DNA from: Alphaproteobacteria bacterium
Lineage (GTDB): Bacteria; Pseudomonadota; Alphaproteobacteria; Reyranellales; Reyranellaceae
Assembly: GCA_017307275.1 (NCBI GenBank)
Contig: JAFKFK010000018.1
Location: 62,001-126,000 of the forward strand
DNA length: 64,000 nucleotides
Reading direction: 5' to 3'
Every line of letters starts with the position of its first letter. Position 1 is the stretch's first letter. Made by a program: the position numbers and the translations under genes. Below are positions 32,650 to 40,735 of the stretch, in pieces. A model generated the notes under the pieces. It worked only from the letters and a program-made list of their open reading frames with translations. It searched no databases and had not been told where the DNA came from.

Positions 32650-33441
32650 ATGCGTCGACTTGTGTGTTTCGTCCTCGCGGCCCTGGCTGTCGCGCCGTCG
32701 GGAGCCTTCGCGCAGATGCAGCCGCATCGCGCCGAATATGCGCTGCGGCTCGGCACGGCTGCGAACGCGCCCCGCATCGGCACGGCGGTACAGGACCTGA
32801 CGCAGGACTGCGCCGGCTGGCACCTCAAGCGCGACATCCTGACGGAGATCGCGCTCACCGCCTCCTGGAAGATGAACCTCTCCTCCAAGCTCGACGCCGA
32901 GGAACTGCGCACTGGCAATGCGCTGCGTTACCGTACCGTGCAGGTTCAGAACGGCAGCTCACGCGAAACCAAGGGGCGCGTACAGAAGTCCGAGAAGGAA
33001 ATCCGCGCCGAGATCGCCTACCCGGAGGGACCGCCCGCCCAGTTCACCCTGCCGCCGCCGACCCTGATGCCGGTCGCCGCGATCGACCACCTGATCGAAC
33101 GACTCCGGGCCAAGGCCGCCGCCTTCCCGGCCCTCATGTTCGACACCGAAGTGATGAGCGATGTCTTCCTGATCGACGTGACGGAGCTGGAGGACGGGCG
33201 GCTGCGCGGGTCGCGCCCGGCCGACAAGCCCGTCGCCCTTCCCAAGGTCAAGTCCTGGCCCGTCTACATGACCTTCACGCGCGGCCGGCAGCAGGCGCAG
33301 AAGCCGCTGTTCGCGGTCTCGGCCCAGGTTCTGGAGAACGGCGTGCTGGACCGGCTTACCGTCGATACTGGGCTGCTGACCGTCACCGCCGACCTGCAAT
33401 CCCTGGAGATGCGGCCGGCCGCGACCTGCCCCCGCTCCTGA
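32650..33441 (+). CDS. eipB: EipB-type cell envelope integrity protein (DUF1849)
   Basis: 263-aa periplasmic beta-spiral protein. It has a signal peptide (MRRLVCFVLAALAVAPSGAFAQ) and a conserved cysteine pair, Cys54 in DLTQDCAGW and Cys260 at the C-terminus, which form a disulfide in Brucella EipB. EipB supports outer membrane integrity in alphaproteobacteria. The ATG at 32650 is preferred over the earlier in-frame ATG at 32602 because it begins the signal peptide. Confidence 0.9.
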   Translation: MRRLVCFVLAALAVAPSGAFAQMQPHRAEYALRLGTAANAPRIGTAVQDLTQDCAGWHLKRDILTEIALTASWKMNLSSKLDAEELRTGNALRYRTVQVQNGSSRETKGRVQKSEKEIRAEIAYPEGPPAQFTLPPPTLMPVAAIDHLIERLRAKAAAFPALMFDTEVMSDVFLIDVTELEDGRLRGSRPADKPVALPKVKSWPVYMTFTRGRQQAQKPLFAVSAQVLENGVLDRLTVDTGLLTVTADLQSLEMRPAATCPRS

Positions 33442-33586
33442 TGGGTCGAGGGTACGCCCTCCGCCCCCCTCGTGTAACCAGTCCCTCGTGCAACCGATTG
33501 CACAAGCAAAACTCACCGCACCCCGAGGAGGTCTGAGCGCCCCGGGTCTTGCATCCGAAACCGAAGCGGGCGAGATTTTTACCGCT

Positions 33587-34759
33587 ATGCTGCTCGCTGC
33601 CCGCTTCGTCCTGAAAGCCCTGGATCGGCTTTCCCTTGGCCGCCTCACCATGACGCTTCCCAATGGCCGCGTGCATGTCTTCGGTGGCCCCCAAGCCGAC
33701 CCCCATGCTGAAGTCCACGTCAAGGACTGGCGTTTCTTCCGACTGGTGCTGATCGACGGCGATATGGGTTTTGCCGAGGCCTACATGGAAGGCTTCTGCG
33801 ATTCACCCGACCTGCCGGCCCTGATCCGCGTGCTTGCGGCCAACGAAAAGGCGCTCGGCAAGGTAAGCCGCACCGGCGCGCTGCACACCCTGATGCGCAA
33901 GCTGCTGCACCGCCGGAATGCCAATACGCGCGAGGGCTCGAAGAAGAACATCCATGCCCACTACGATCTCGGCAACGAGTTCTACAGCCTGTGGCTCGAC
34001 CCCTCGATGACCTACTCCTCTGCCCTCTACGAGGGCGAGGAAGGCAAGCCGCTGGAAGCCGCACAGACCGCCAAGTACGAGCGCATCCTCGACCGGCTGG
34101 GCGCCCGTCAGGGCGACAGCATCCTCGAGATCGGCTGCGGCTGGGGTGGTTTCGCCGAGGTCGCCGCCCGGCGCGGCATGAAGGTCACCGGCGTGACGAT
34201 CTCCCGGGAACAGCTCGAATATGGCCGCGCTCGCCTGGAGCGCGCCGGGCTCGCCGACCGGGTCGACCTGCAGTTCTGCGACTACCGCGATATCCAGGGG
34301 CGTTACGACCATATCGTCTCGATCGAGATGATCGAGGCCGTGGGAGAGCACTACTGGCCCGACTATTTCGCGGCGCTGAAGCGGCATGTCGCCCCCGGCG
34401 GCTCGGCGATCGTGCAGGCGATCGTCATCGCCGACGACTTCTTCGAGCGTTACCGCCGCCAGCCCGACTTCATCCAGACCTACGTCTTTCCCGGCGGCAT
34501 GCTGCTGTCGCCAGCCAGCCTGCGTGAACAATGCCGCCAGGCCGGGCTGAAGGTCGCCGAACTGTACAGTTTCGGCCTGGACTATGCGCGAACCCTGGAA
34601 ACCTGGCTGGGGCGGTTCGACCGGGTGGCCGATCAGGTCGGCCGGATGGGCTTCGACGAGCGGTTCCGTCGGATGTGGCGGTATTACCTGGCCTACTGTG
34701 CCGCAGGCTTCTCGACTCGCCGAACGGACGTTTTGCAGGCGCATTTCAGGCATATATAA
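33587..34759 (+). CDS. cfa: Cyclopropane-fatty-acyl-phospholipid synthase
   Basis: 390-aa S-adenosylmethionine-dependent enzyme that adds a methylene across double bonds of membrane lipids. The SAM loop is ILEIGCGWGGFAE and the family motif HYDLGNEFYSLWLDPSMTYS is intact. An upstream GTG at 33488 is in frame, but the ATG gives normal family length; neither has a strong ribosome-binding site. It is followed by a GPH/MelB-type transporter, a pairing seen elsewhere in proteobacteria. Confidence 0.93.
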   Translation: MLLAARFVLKALDRLSLGRLTMTLPNGRVHVFGGPQADPHAEVHVKDWRFFRLVLIDGDMGFAEAYMEGFCDSPDLPALIRVLAANEKALGKVSRTGALHTLMRKLLHRRNANTREGSKKNIHAHYDLGNEFYSLWLDPSMTYSSALYEGEEGKPLEAAQTAKYERILDRLGARQGDSILEIGCGWGGFAEVAARRGMKVTGVTISREQLEYGRARLERAGLADRVDLQFCDYRDIQGRYDHIVSIEMIEAVGEHYWPDYFAALKRHVAPGGSAIVQAIVIADDFFERYRRQPDFIQTYVFPGGMLLSPASLREQCRQAGLKVAELYSFGLDYARTLETWLGRFDRVADQVGRMGFDERFRRMWRYYLAYCAAGFSTRRTDVLQAHFRHI

Positions 34760-34849
34760 CTGTCGGCAACAAAAGGGCCCGCCGCTCGAAGGTGTGCCGA
34801 ACAGGAAGGCTAAACCCGCGTGCATGCGCCCAAGTCCGGCATCGCTACG

Positions 34850-36298
34850 ATGACGACGTCTGTAAGATTGAGTTTCGACCGTCTGGTCGCCTACTCCACC
34901 AATCAGCTCCCACTGAACATGGCGGCCCTGCCGGTGGTGCTGAACGTCAGCCATTTCTATGGCGAGGTGCTCAAGGTGCCCCTGGGCATCATGGGCCTGA
35001 TTTTCATCGCGACACGCGTGATCGACGCGATCCAGGACCCGGTCATCGGCCTGATCAGCGACAGGTTCACCCATCGCGGTCCGCGCGGGCGACTCACTTT
35101 CGTGGCGCTGATGCTGCCGCTGCTGATTGGCGGCTTCTACATGCTGTTCCACCCGCCGCAGTCGCTATTCGACCAGCCGGGCTGGCTCGCGACCTGGCTG
35201 TTCGTAGCGCTGTTCGTCGTCCATCTCGGCTATGCCGGCGTCTCGATCAGCTATCACGCCCACGGCGCAGAGCTGACCGACGATTATAACGAGCGGACGC
35301 GGGTCACTGTCGGTCGCGAAGTGTTCGGCTTGCTGGGCATGACCTTGGCCGTCGTGCTGCCCACCTACTTCACGGCGAAGCTCGGCGACCACGCGGGCTA
35401 CGTCTACATGGGGCTGTTCTTCATCCCCCTCGCCATCCTCTTCGCTCTGCCGACGCTTCTCTGGTCGCCGCCGTCGGTGCATCCGCCCGTCGTCCGCGAA
35501 GAGCCCGAAACCCACGTCCGCTACTTCCGGAACTGGCTGGTCGGTCTGATGCCGTGGCTCGCCCGGCCGACGCAGAACATGGACAAGAGCTTCACGCTCA
35601 AGACCCTCGTGCCGTTCTTCGCGCCGATGAAGAACAAGCTGTTCCGCCGCTTGCTGCTGGTCTTCATCGTCAATGGATCGGCGCTTGGCGTCGCCGTTTC
35701 GGTGATGCTGTTCTACGTCGAACACGTGCTGAAGGGCGGCAAGCTGCAGGCCGGCGTCATCCTGCTGGTCTATTTCGGCTCCGCCGCCGCCAGCGTGCCG
35801 TTGTGGCTGATGCTGTCGCGCCGGCTCAGCAAGACCGCTGCGTGGTTCATCGCCATGGTGATGACCGCTGCCGCGATGCTCCTTGCCGTCTTCCTCGGCG
35901 CCGGCGATTTCGTCTGGTTCGTGCCCATCGCCATCATCACCGGCCTTGGCATCGGTGCCGACTATGGCCTGCCCCCCTCGGTCCTGGCCGACATCATCAA
36001 CTCCGACGAAGGCAAGGACACGCGCGGCGACACCGGTGCCTATTTCGGCCTGTGGGCGCTCTCGACCAAGCTTGCCACCGCCATCGGCGCGGCAGGATCG
36101 CTGCCCGTGGCGGCCATGCTGGGCTTCAATCCCGGCATGGGCCAATACAGCAGCACGGCACTGATCGTGGTCTACATCGCCCTGCCGGTGGCGATCAAAA
36201 TCATCGCCGCCTTGCTGATCTGGTACATCCGCATCGAAGCCGAGCGTGGTTCCGTGCGCGACGAAATCCTGGGCCGCCGCGCCACCGCGGCTGCCTAG
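34850..36298 (+). CDS. GPH/MelB-type MFS transporter
   Basis: 482-aa, 12-segment transporter of the glycoside-pentoside-hexuronide:cation symporter group, with DPVIGLISDRFTHRGPRGR and a central cytoplasmic loop. The link to lipid modification through the neighbouring cfa gene suggests a lipid- or lysolipid-related substrate, as in other MFS_2 members, but this is inference. The ATG at 34850 is preferred; GTG 34820 is possible. Confidence 0.9.
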   Translation: MTTSVRLSFDRLVAYSTNQLPLNMAALPVVLNVSHFYGEVLKVPLGIMGLIFIATRVIDAIQDPVIGLISDRFTHRGPRGRLTFVALMLPLLIGGFYMLFHPPQSLFDQPGWLATWLFVALFVVHLGYAGVSISYHAHGAELTDDYNERTRVTVGREVFGLLGMTLAVVLPTYFTAKLGDHAGYVYMGLFFIPLAILFALPTLLWSPPSVHPPVVREEPETHVRYFRNWLVGLMPWLARPTQNMDKSFTLKTLVPFFAPMKNKLFRRLLLVFIVNGSALGVAVSVMLFYVEHVLKGGKLQAGVILLVYFGSAAASVPLWLMLSRRLSKTAAWFIAMVMTAAAMLLAVFLGAGDFVWFVPIAIITGLGIGADYGLPPSVLADIINSDEGKDTRGDTGAYFGLWALSTKLATAIGAAGSLPVAAMLGFNPGMGQYSSTALIVVYIALPVAIKIIAALLIWYIRIEAERGSVRDEILGRRATAAA

Positions 36299-36304
36299 CC
36301 GGGA

Positions 36305-37384
36305 TCAGGCGAGGAAGCCGAGCTTCTGGGGCTGGCGCAGTCCGTAGTCGCGCTGCAGGCCCCAGCAGCCCTGCGCCACAGTGGCGAAGACGCTGCGGAA
36401 GTCGACGGTATACTTGAGGTCGCCGTCCTGCAGGTCATGCAGAGACGGATAGGCGCCGTGCAGCCCGCCCTTCACGCCACCGCCCATGACGAACTGCGGC
36501 GCGGCGGTGCCATGGTCGGTTCCGGCGCTGGCATTCTGCTTGGCACGCCGCCCGAACTCCGAATAGGTCATCACCAACACGTCGTTCCAGCGGCCGGCCG
36601 CGATCAGATTGTTCCGCAAAGTGGCGAGGCTCGCCGCCAGATAGGCCAGCAACCGCTCCTGCGTCGGCGCCTGGTTGGCATGCGTGTCGAAGCCGCCCAG
36701 CGCCACCTTGACCGCCACCACCGGCACTTTCGAGGTGATCACCCTCGTCGCCACATCGAGCTGACGGCCGAGCAGGAACTCCTGTCCGTAGGCCACGGCC
36801 GGTGCTGCCGCCGCTCGCAGCTTGTCGCGCAAGCCTGCTGCCGCGGCATTGATCTCGTGCCGCACGGCCAGCAGGTGACGCAGGGCCGGATTACCGCCAT
36901 CGCCCATGCCCTGCGCGTCCTTGAGGTTCTGGGCCTGGCGCAGGAAGTTCTCGGCATCCTGCATCACGATGGTGCGCAGCTCCGGGCCAGTCGAGGGCAG
37001 AGCATTGGTGTCGGCCACGATGCAATCCACGCCTGCGCCTTTTGGCAGGCTGACACCCTCGAAGGACCGTGCGATCCAGCCTTCGTTCAAGGTCTGGCTG
37101 GACGCCGAGGCCGTGTCCCAGATCTCGATCGAGCGAAAGTGCGAGCGATTGGGATAGGGATAGCCGACGCCCTGCACGATCGCGAGATCGCCCGCCTTCC
37201 ACGACTCCATCAACGGCTGAAGCTTTTCGTGCAGCCCGACCTTTTCGTCGAGCTGGATCACACGTTCGCGCGGCACGCCGATGGCCGGCCGCAGCTCGCG
37301 GTACCTGGCATCGGCATAGGGGACCAGCGTGTTCAGCCCGTCGTTGCCGCCCTTCAGTTCGACCAGGAGCAGGATCCGGCTCAT
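36305..37384 (-). CDS. DUF1501-family protein
   Basis: 359-aa DUF1501 protein, a sulfatase/alkaline-phosphatase-fold family of unknown role. It starts directly at LLLVELKGGNDGLNTLVPY, with no signal peptide, although members normally carry a Tat signal. FGGFDTHANQ-type elements (VALGGFDTHANQ) and EFGRRAKQNASAGTDHG are conserved. It follows DUF1800 by 10 bases, the usual partner. Confidence 0.9.
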   Translation of the reverse strand: MSRILLLVELKGGNDGLNTLVPYADARYRELRPAIGVPRERVIQLDEKVGLHEKLQPLMESWKAGDLAIVQGVGYPYPNRSHFRSIEIWDTASASSQTLNEGWIARSFEGVSLPKGAGVDCIVADTNALPSTGPELRTIVMQDAENFLRQAQNLKDAQGMGDGGNPALRHLLAVRHEINAAAAGLRDKLRAAAAPAVAYGQEFLLGRQLDVATRVITSKVPVVAVKVALGGFDTHANQAPTQERLLAYLAASLATLRNNLIAAGRWNDVLVMTYSEFGRRAKQNASAGTDHGTAAPQFVMGGGVKGGLHGAYPSLHDLQDGDLKYTVDFRSVFATVAQGCWGLQRDYGLRQPQKLGFLA

Positions 37385-37394
37385 CGTCCCCTCC

Positions 37395-38951
37395 TCATTT
37401 CAGCTGATAGGCCGTGTCGAGCATTGCCGTCGCAACGGCAGTGCCTGGCGTGCCTGAGGCGTCGACTGAATCGATCGGCTGGCGCGGCAGCAGCGTGCGT
37501 ACCAAGGCGGCACTGTCGACACCCATCAGGGTCGGCCCCAAACGCACTTCGACGCCGGCATTGCGCAGGCTGCGCCCTTCGACTGGCCGGCGCTCCGCCA
37601 TCTGCATCTGCATGGTGCTGTCGTCGCCCGCAATCTGCTGCTTGCGATCGGCACGGCGATTGGGACGCGGCGCCATCATCATGCCGCCCTCCATCGACGC
37701 GACCGTCGTGGCTTCGATCATGCGGCGCAGGAACTGCTGGCGCAGCAGCAGGGTATAGGTGGTGATCCAACTTTCGCCGCCCAGCCAGCCCTTCACATTG
37801 GGCGGATCGAACGGCACCTGCCCCAGCCCCTGCAGCATGCGCACCAAACCGGTCTTCTCCGGCACCGGCAGGCCGAGCATGTGGACGCTGCCCACGATCA
37901 GGTCGATCGGCGACTTGATCAGGGCGCCGCGGTTGGCAGGATCGCGGAACGCCGGGGACAACAACATCGCACGCACCAGCGGCTTGATCTCGTAGCCGCC
38001 GCGGCGGAAGTCGGCCGCCAGCCGTTTGACCTCGGCCGGGTCGGGCTTCAGCGACACGAATTCCAGCCACATCTTCTGGACAACGGTTTCGGCCGTCCGC
38101 GGATGAGCGAGCAGGATCGCGAGGATTTCTTCGCCGCCGAAACGGCCCGTCTTGCCGAGGAAGGTCTTCTCGCCGTCGTCGTGCTGCCCCTGGCGCTCGA
38201 TGAACTGTCCGGTTTCTCGATTGACCGACCAGCCGGTGAAGGCGCGCGCCGCGGCCTTGATATCGGCTTCGGCGTAGTGGCCTTCGCCCAGGGTAAAGAG
38301 TTCCAGAAGCTCGCGAGCAAAGTTCTCGTTCGGCTGACGTGCCACCGAGCGCATGCCATCGAGGTAGATCAGCATCGCCGGATCGCGCGCCACCTCCTTC
38401 AAGAGGGTCGCGTAGTTGCCCAGCGCCTCGCGGCGGAACAGCGCGTTCTGCCGAAACAGCGCGGGCGCATAGCGCACCTTCAGCATCGAGGAAGTGAAAT
38501 GGTTGTGCCAGAACAGCACCATGCGCTCGACCAGCGGCTGGTCGGTCGCGAGCATCTCCTCGATCCACCAGTTCTTGAGTTCGCGGCCCTGCTCCTGGAT
38601 CGGCCGCACGATCTCGAGCCTCTTGCCGTCGACGCCGTCCTTGCGCTGCGCTTCGGCCGTCTGCTGCTGCCGGCGAACCTCGGCCGGCCCCTGGTTCACC
38701 CACTCCGGCGCCGGCGTTCCGGCGGTACGCCGGACATTGCCGAGCAAACGGTCGACAGCAGCAGCGTAGTCGAGCTGCTCCAATCCGTTGATCTCGGCGG
38801 GTGTGGCTCCGAAAGAGGTACGCGACAGCAGATGCCGCGCCTCGTCGAAATCCATCGCTGCAGCGGCGCGAACGGATGATGCCGACCAGAGACCGGTGGA
38901 GAGGGCGGCAATGCCGCCCACGAACCCACGACGACCAAGATGGACGGCCAT
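37395..38951 (-). CDS. DUF1800-family protein, predicted Tat-exported
   Basis: 518-aa DUF1800 protein, conserved partner of DUF1501, function unknown. The N-terminus has a twin-arginine motif (LGRRGFVGGIAALSTG), so it is likely exported folded. Recognisable family blocks are HLLSRTSFGATP, MVLFWHNHFTSS, and NENFARELLELFTLGEGHY. A GGAGG site precedes the ATG. Confidence 0.9.
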   Translation of the reverse strand: MAVHLGRRGFVGGIAALSTGLWSASSVRAAAAMDFDEARHLLSRTSFGATPAEINGLEQLDYAAAVDRLLGNVRRTAGTPAPEWVNQGPAEVRRQQQTAEAQRKDGVDGKRLEIVRPIQEQGRELKNWWIEEMLATDQPLVERMVLFWHNHFTSSMLKVRYAPALFRQNALFRREALGNYATLLKEVARDPAMLIYLDGMRSVARQPNENFARELLELFTLGEGHYAEADIKAAARAFTGWSVNRETGQFIERQGQHDDGEKTFLGKTGRFGGEEILAILLAHPRTAETVVQKMWLEFVSLKPDPAEVKRLAADFRRGGYEIKPLVRAMLLSPAFRDPANRGALIKSPIDLIVGSVHMLGLPVPEKTGLVRMLQGLGQVPFDPPNVKGWLGGESWITTYTLLLRQQFLRRMIEATTVASMEGGMMMAPRPNRRADRKQQIAGDDSTMQMQMAERRPVEGRSLRNAGVEVRLGPTLMGVDSAALVRTLLPRQPIDSVDASGTPGTAVATAMLDTAYQLK

Positions 38952-38964
38952 GCGGTGCCTCCTG

Positions 38965-39513
38965 TTACTGGGGCGGACGCGGTGACGCCGGCTCGCGCGG
39001 ACGCTGCGGCGCGGGCGGCGCGCCGGCAAAGCGGTCGGCGAATATCACGTACATGCGCCCGCGCTGCTCAGGGCTCAGCTTCGGCTCGAATGCTGCCAGC
39101 GTCCGCAGGTTCTCCTTGATCAGTTCGCCGCGCAGCTCGCTCACACGGTCGATCAGCCCTTCGACCTTCGTGAGGTCGGGTTGCGGCCGACGCATTTCGA
39201 CCGCGACCTGTTCGCGATCCCGATGGATTTCCTGCAGGCGTTGGCGGCGCTTGGCGGCATGCTGTTCGATCAGGCCGCGAAACACTTCGCGCTGGCCGTC
39301 GTCGAGGCTGAGCTCGCGCGTAATGACTTCGAGTGGGCCGGGCCTTGGTGCGGCCCCCGGCGCTCCCCCAGGCGGTGGCGGAGGGGGCGGCGGCGGGGTC
39401 AGCCCCATCTCGACGGGCGGTGCAATCCAGCTTCGGTAGACAAACCCCGCGATGACGAAGCTGTTCAACAGGAGCGAGGAGATCAGCAGGAGCTGAAGCA
39501 GACGCGAGCTCAT
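38965..39513 (-). CDS. Periplasmic CpxP/Spy-like (metal-resistance family) protein
   Basis: 182-aa membrane-anchored protein with one N-terminal helix (about 5-25), a proline run of nine residues, and a helical domain with SLDDGQREVFRGLIEQH and LSPEQRGRMYVIFADRF typical of CpxP/Spy/CnrX-like sensors. It may signal periplasmic stress or metal to the adjacent sigma/anti-sigma pair. It starts one base after the anti-sigma gene. Confidence 0.82.
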   Translation of the reverse strand: MSSRLLQLLLISSLLLNSFVIAGFVYRSWIAPPVEMGLTPPPPPPPPPGGAPGAAPRPGPLEVITRELSLDDGQREVFRGLIEQHAAKRRQRLQEIHRDREQVAVEMRRPQPDLTKVEGLIDRVSELRGELIKENLRTLAAFEPKLSPEQRGRMYVIFADRFAGAPPAPQRPREPASPRPPQ

Positions 39514-39514
39514 G

Positions 39515-40042
39515 TCAGATCCCGTCGGACGCGAAGAATTCGCTGATGTCGGTGGAGGCTTCGGACGTCGACACGGCCTTCTGGTTGCCGCTCGCCTCGT
39601 AGTGCTGCGCAAACGACGCGCCGAGCCCGCCTCCCATCGTGAAGCCGCCAGCCGCGATGGCGATCGCGGCCATGGTCACGGCGGCAGGCCGCAGCGCCGA
39701 CGGCGCCATCCAGTTCAGCAGCCAGTCGCCAAACCCCTTGCGAGCAACCTGGCGCTCGGCCTCGAAACCGACGAGCGCGCGTGCCCGGATGGCCATGCGC
39801 TCAGGCGCGGCCGGCAAGGGCTTGCCCAGGATGTCGGCAATATCGAGGGCAGCCCGCCGCATCTCGGGGTCGGCCGCTATCGAAGCCTCAAGGCGTGCGG
39901 CCTCGGCCTCGCCCAGCCGGCCCTCGATCCAGGCCGCGAATTCCAAGTCGTCGACCGGCCGCACCCCGACAGCGCCGTTGGCATCGAGGCGTCGCCACAG
40001 CTCCTTGTCGCTTGCAGGTAGGTCGTCGCGTTGCGTGCTCAT
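39515..40042 (-). CDS. Putative anti-sigma factor, single membrane segment
   Basis: 175-aa protein with a cytoplasmic N-terminal part (DLEFAAWIEGRLGEAEAARLE) resembling anti-sigma domains, then one membrane segment (about 120-145), and a short periplasmic tail. It follows the sigma-factor gene by 50 bases. GGAGAG precedes the chosen ATG. It probably holds the sigma factor inactive until a periplasmic signal arrives; assignment by context. Confidence 0.75.
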   Translation of the reverse strand: MSTQRDDLPASDKELWRRLDANGAVGVRPVDDLEFAAWIEGRLGEAEAARLEASIAADPEMRRAALDIADILGKPLPAAPERMAIRARALVGFEAERQVARKGFGDWLLNWMAPSALRPAAVTMAAIAIAAGGFTMGGGLGASFAQHYEASGNQKAVSTSEASTDISEFFASDGI

Positions 40043-40092
40043 CGCACTCTCCTGGCTCACAATACGTCAGAAAGTCCCGTTTCATCCCCGGC

Positions 40093-40644
40093 TCAGCCGG
40101 TCCCTTCGCGGAAATATGCGCGCAATCGAACCAAAGCCCGGTGCTGCGTGCTGCGCACCGTCTGCGGATCGACCTTCAGCAGTTGCGCGATGTCGGCAAC
40201 CTCGCGCTCCTCGTCGTAGAGATACTTCAAGATCAGGGTTTGACGTTCCGTCAGAAGCCCTTGAGGAATCTTGAGTTTTTCGACATGCCGGTCCTCGACA
40301 CCCAGCACGGTCTCCGGCACTTCGTCGATCGGCTGGGTGGGACGGCGCCGGCGTCGGGCATGGTCGATGGCCGCCGACCGGGCGACCACGGCCAACCATG
40401 TGGACAATCCGGCTCGCGCCGGATCGTAGGTCTTCAGCAGCCGAAAATCCTGGGCGCAGAGCCGAACGAAGACATCCTGGGCCGCATCCATGACATCGTC
40501 CTCGCCCAGCCCGTAGGGAGCGAGCGCGCGACGCACCATGGCATTGATCAGCGGAGCCGCCGCGCCGACAAAGGTATCCCAGCTACGCTTGTCGCCTCTC
40601 GCGAGCGCCTGCAGGTCGATCTGGTTGAGGTCCGCCACCTGCAC
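40093..40644 (-). CDS. ECF-type RNA polymerase sigma factor
   Basis: 183-aa sigma-70 family factor with region 2 (MDAAQDVFVRLCAQDFRLL, WLAVVARSAAIDHARR) and region 4 (LLTERQTLILKYLYDEEREV, VDPQTVRSTQHRALVRLR). The start is GTG. It heads the minus-strand run of anti-sigma, CpxP-like, DUF1800 and DUF1501 genes and may direct its own transcription. The promoter it recognises is not identified. Confidence 0.93.
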   Translation of the reverse strand: MQVADLNQIDLQALARGDKRSWDTFVGAAAPLINAMVRRALAPYGLGEDDVMDAAQDVFVRLCAQDFRLLKTYDPARAGLSTWLAVVARSAAIDHARRRRRPTQPIDEVPETVLGVEDRHVEKLKIPQGLLTERQTLILKYLYDEEREVADIAQLLKVDPQTVRSTQHRALVRLRAYFREGTG

Positions 40645-40735
40645 TCTTTCTCGCCGGTCCGCCCTGCAGTCTAACAGGCTTTGTGGCCAAAAGCGGTCCC
40701 GCTAAAGTCCCGGCACCAATCCAGGAGCGTTGTTG

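Noticed and set aside
39340..39420. Pseudogene or frameshift at the proline run in the CpxP-like gene
   Set aside because: The frame stays open across the run and domain motifs continue on the far side; proline linkers are usual in this family.
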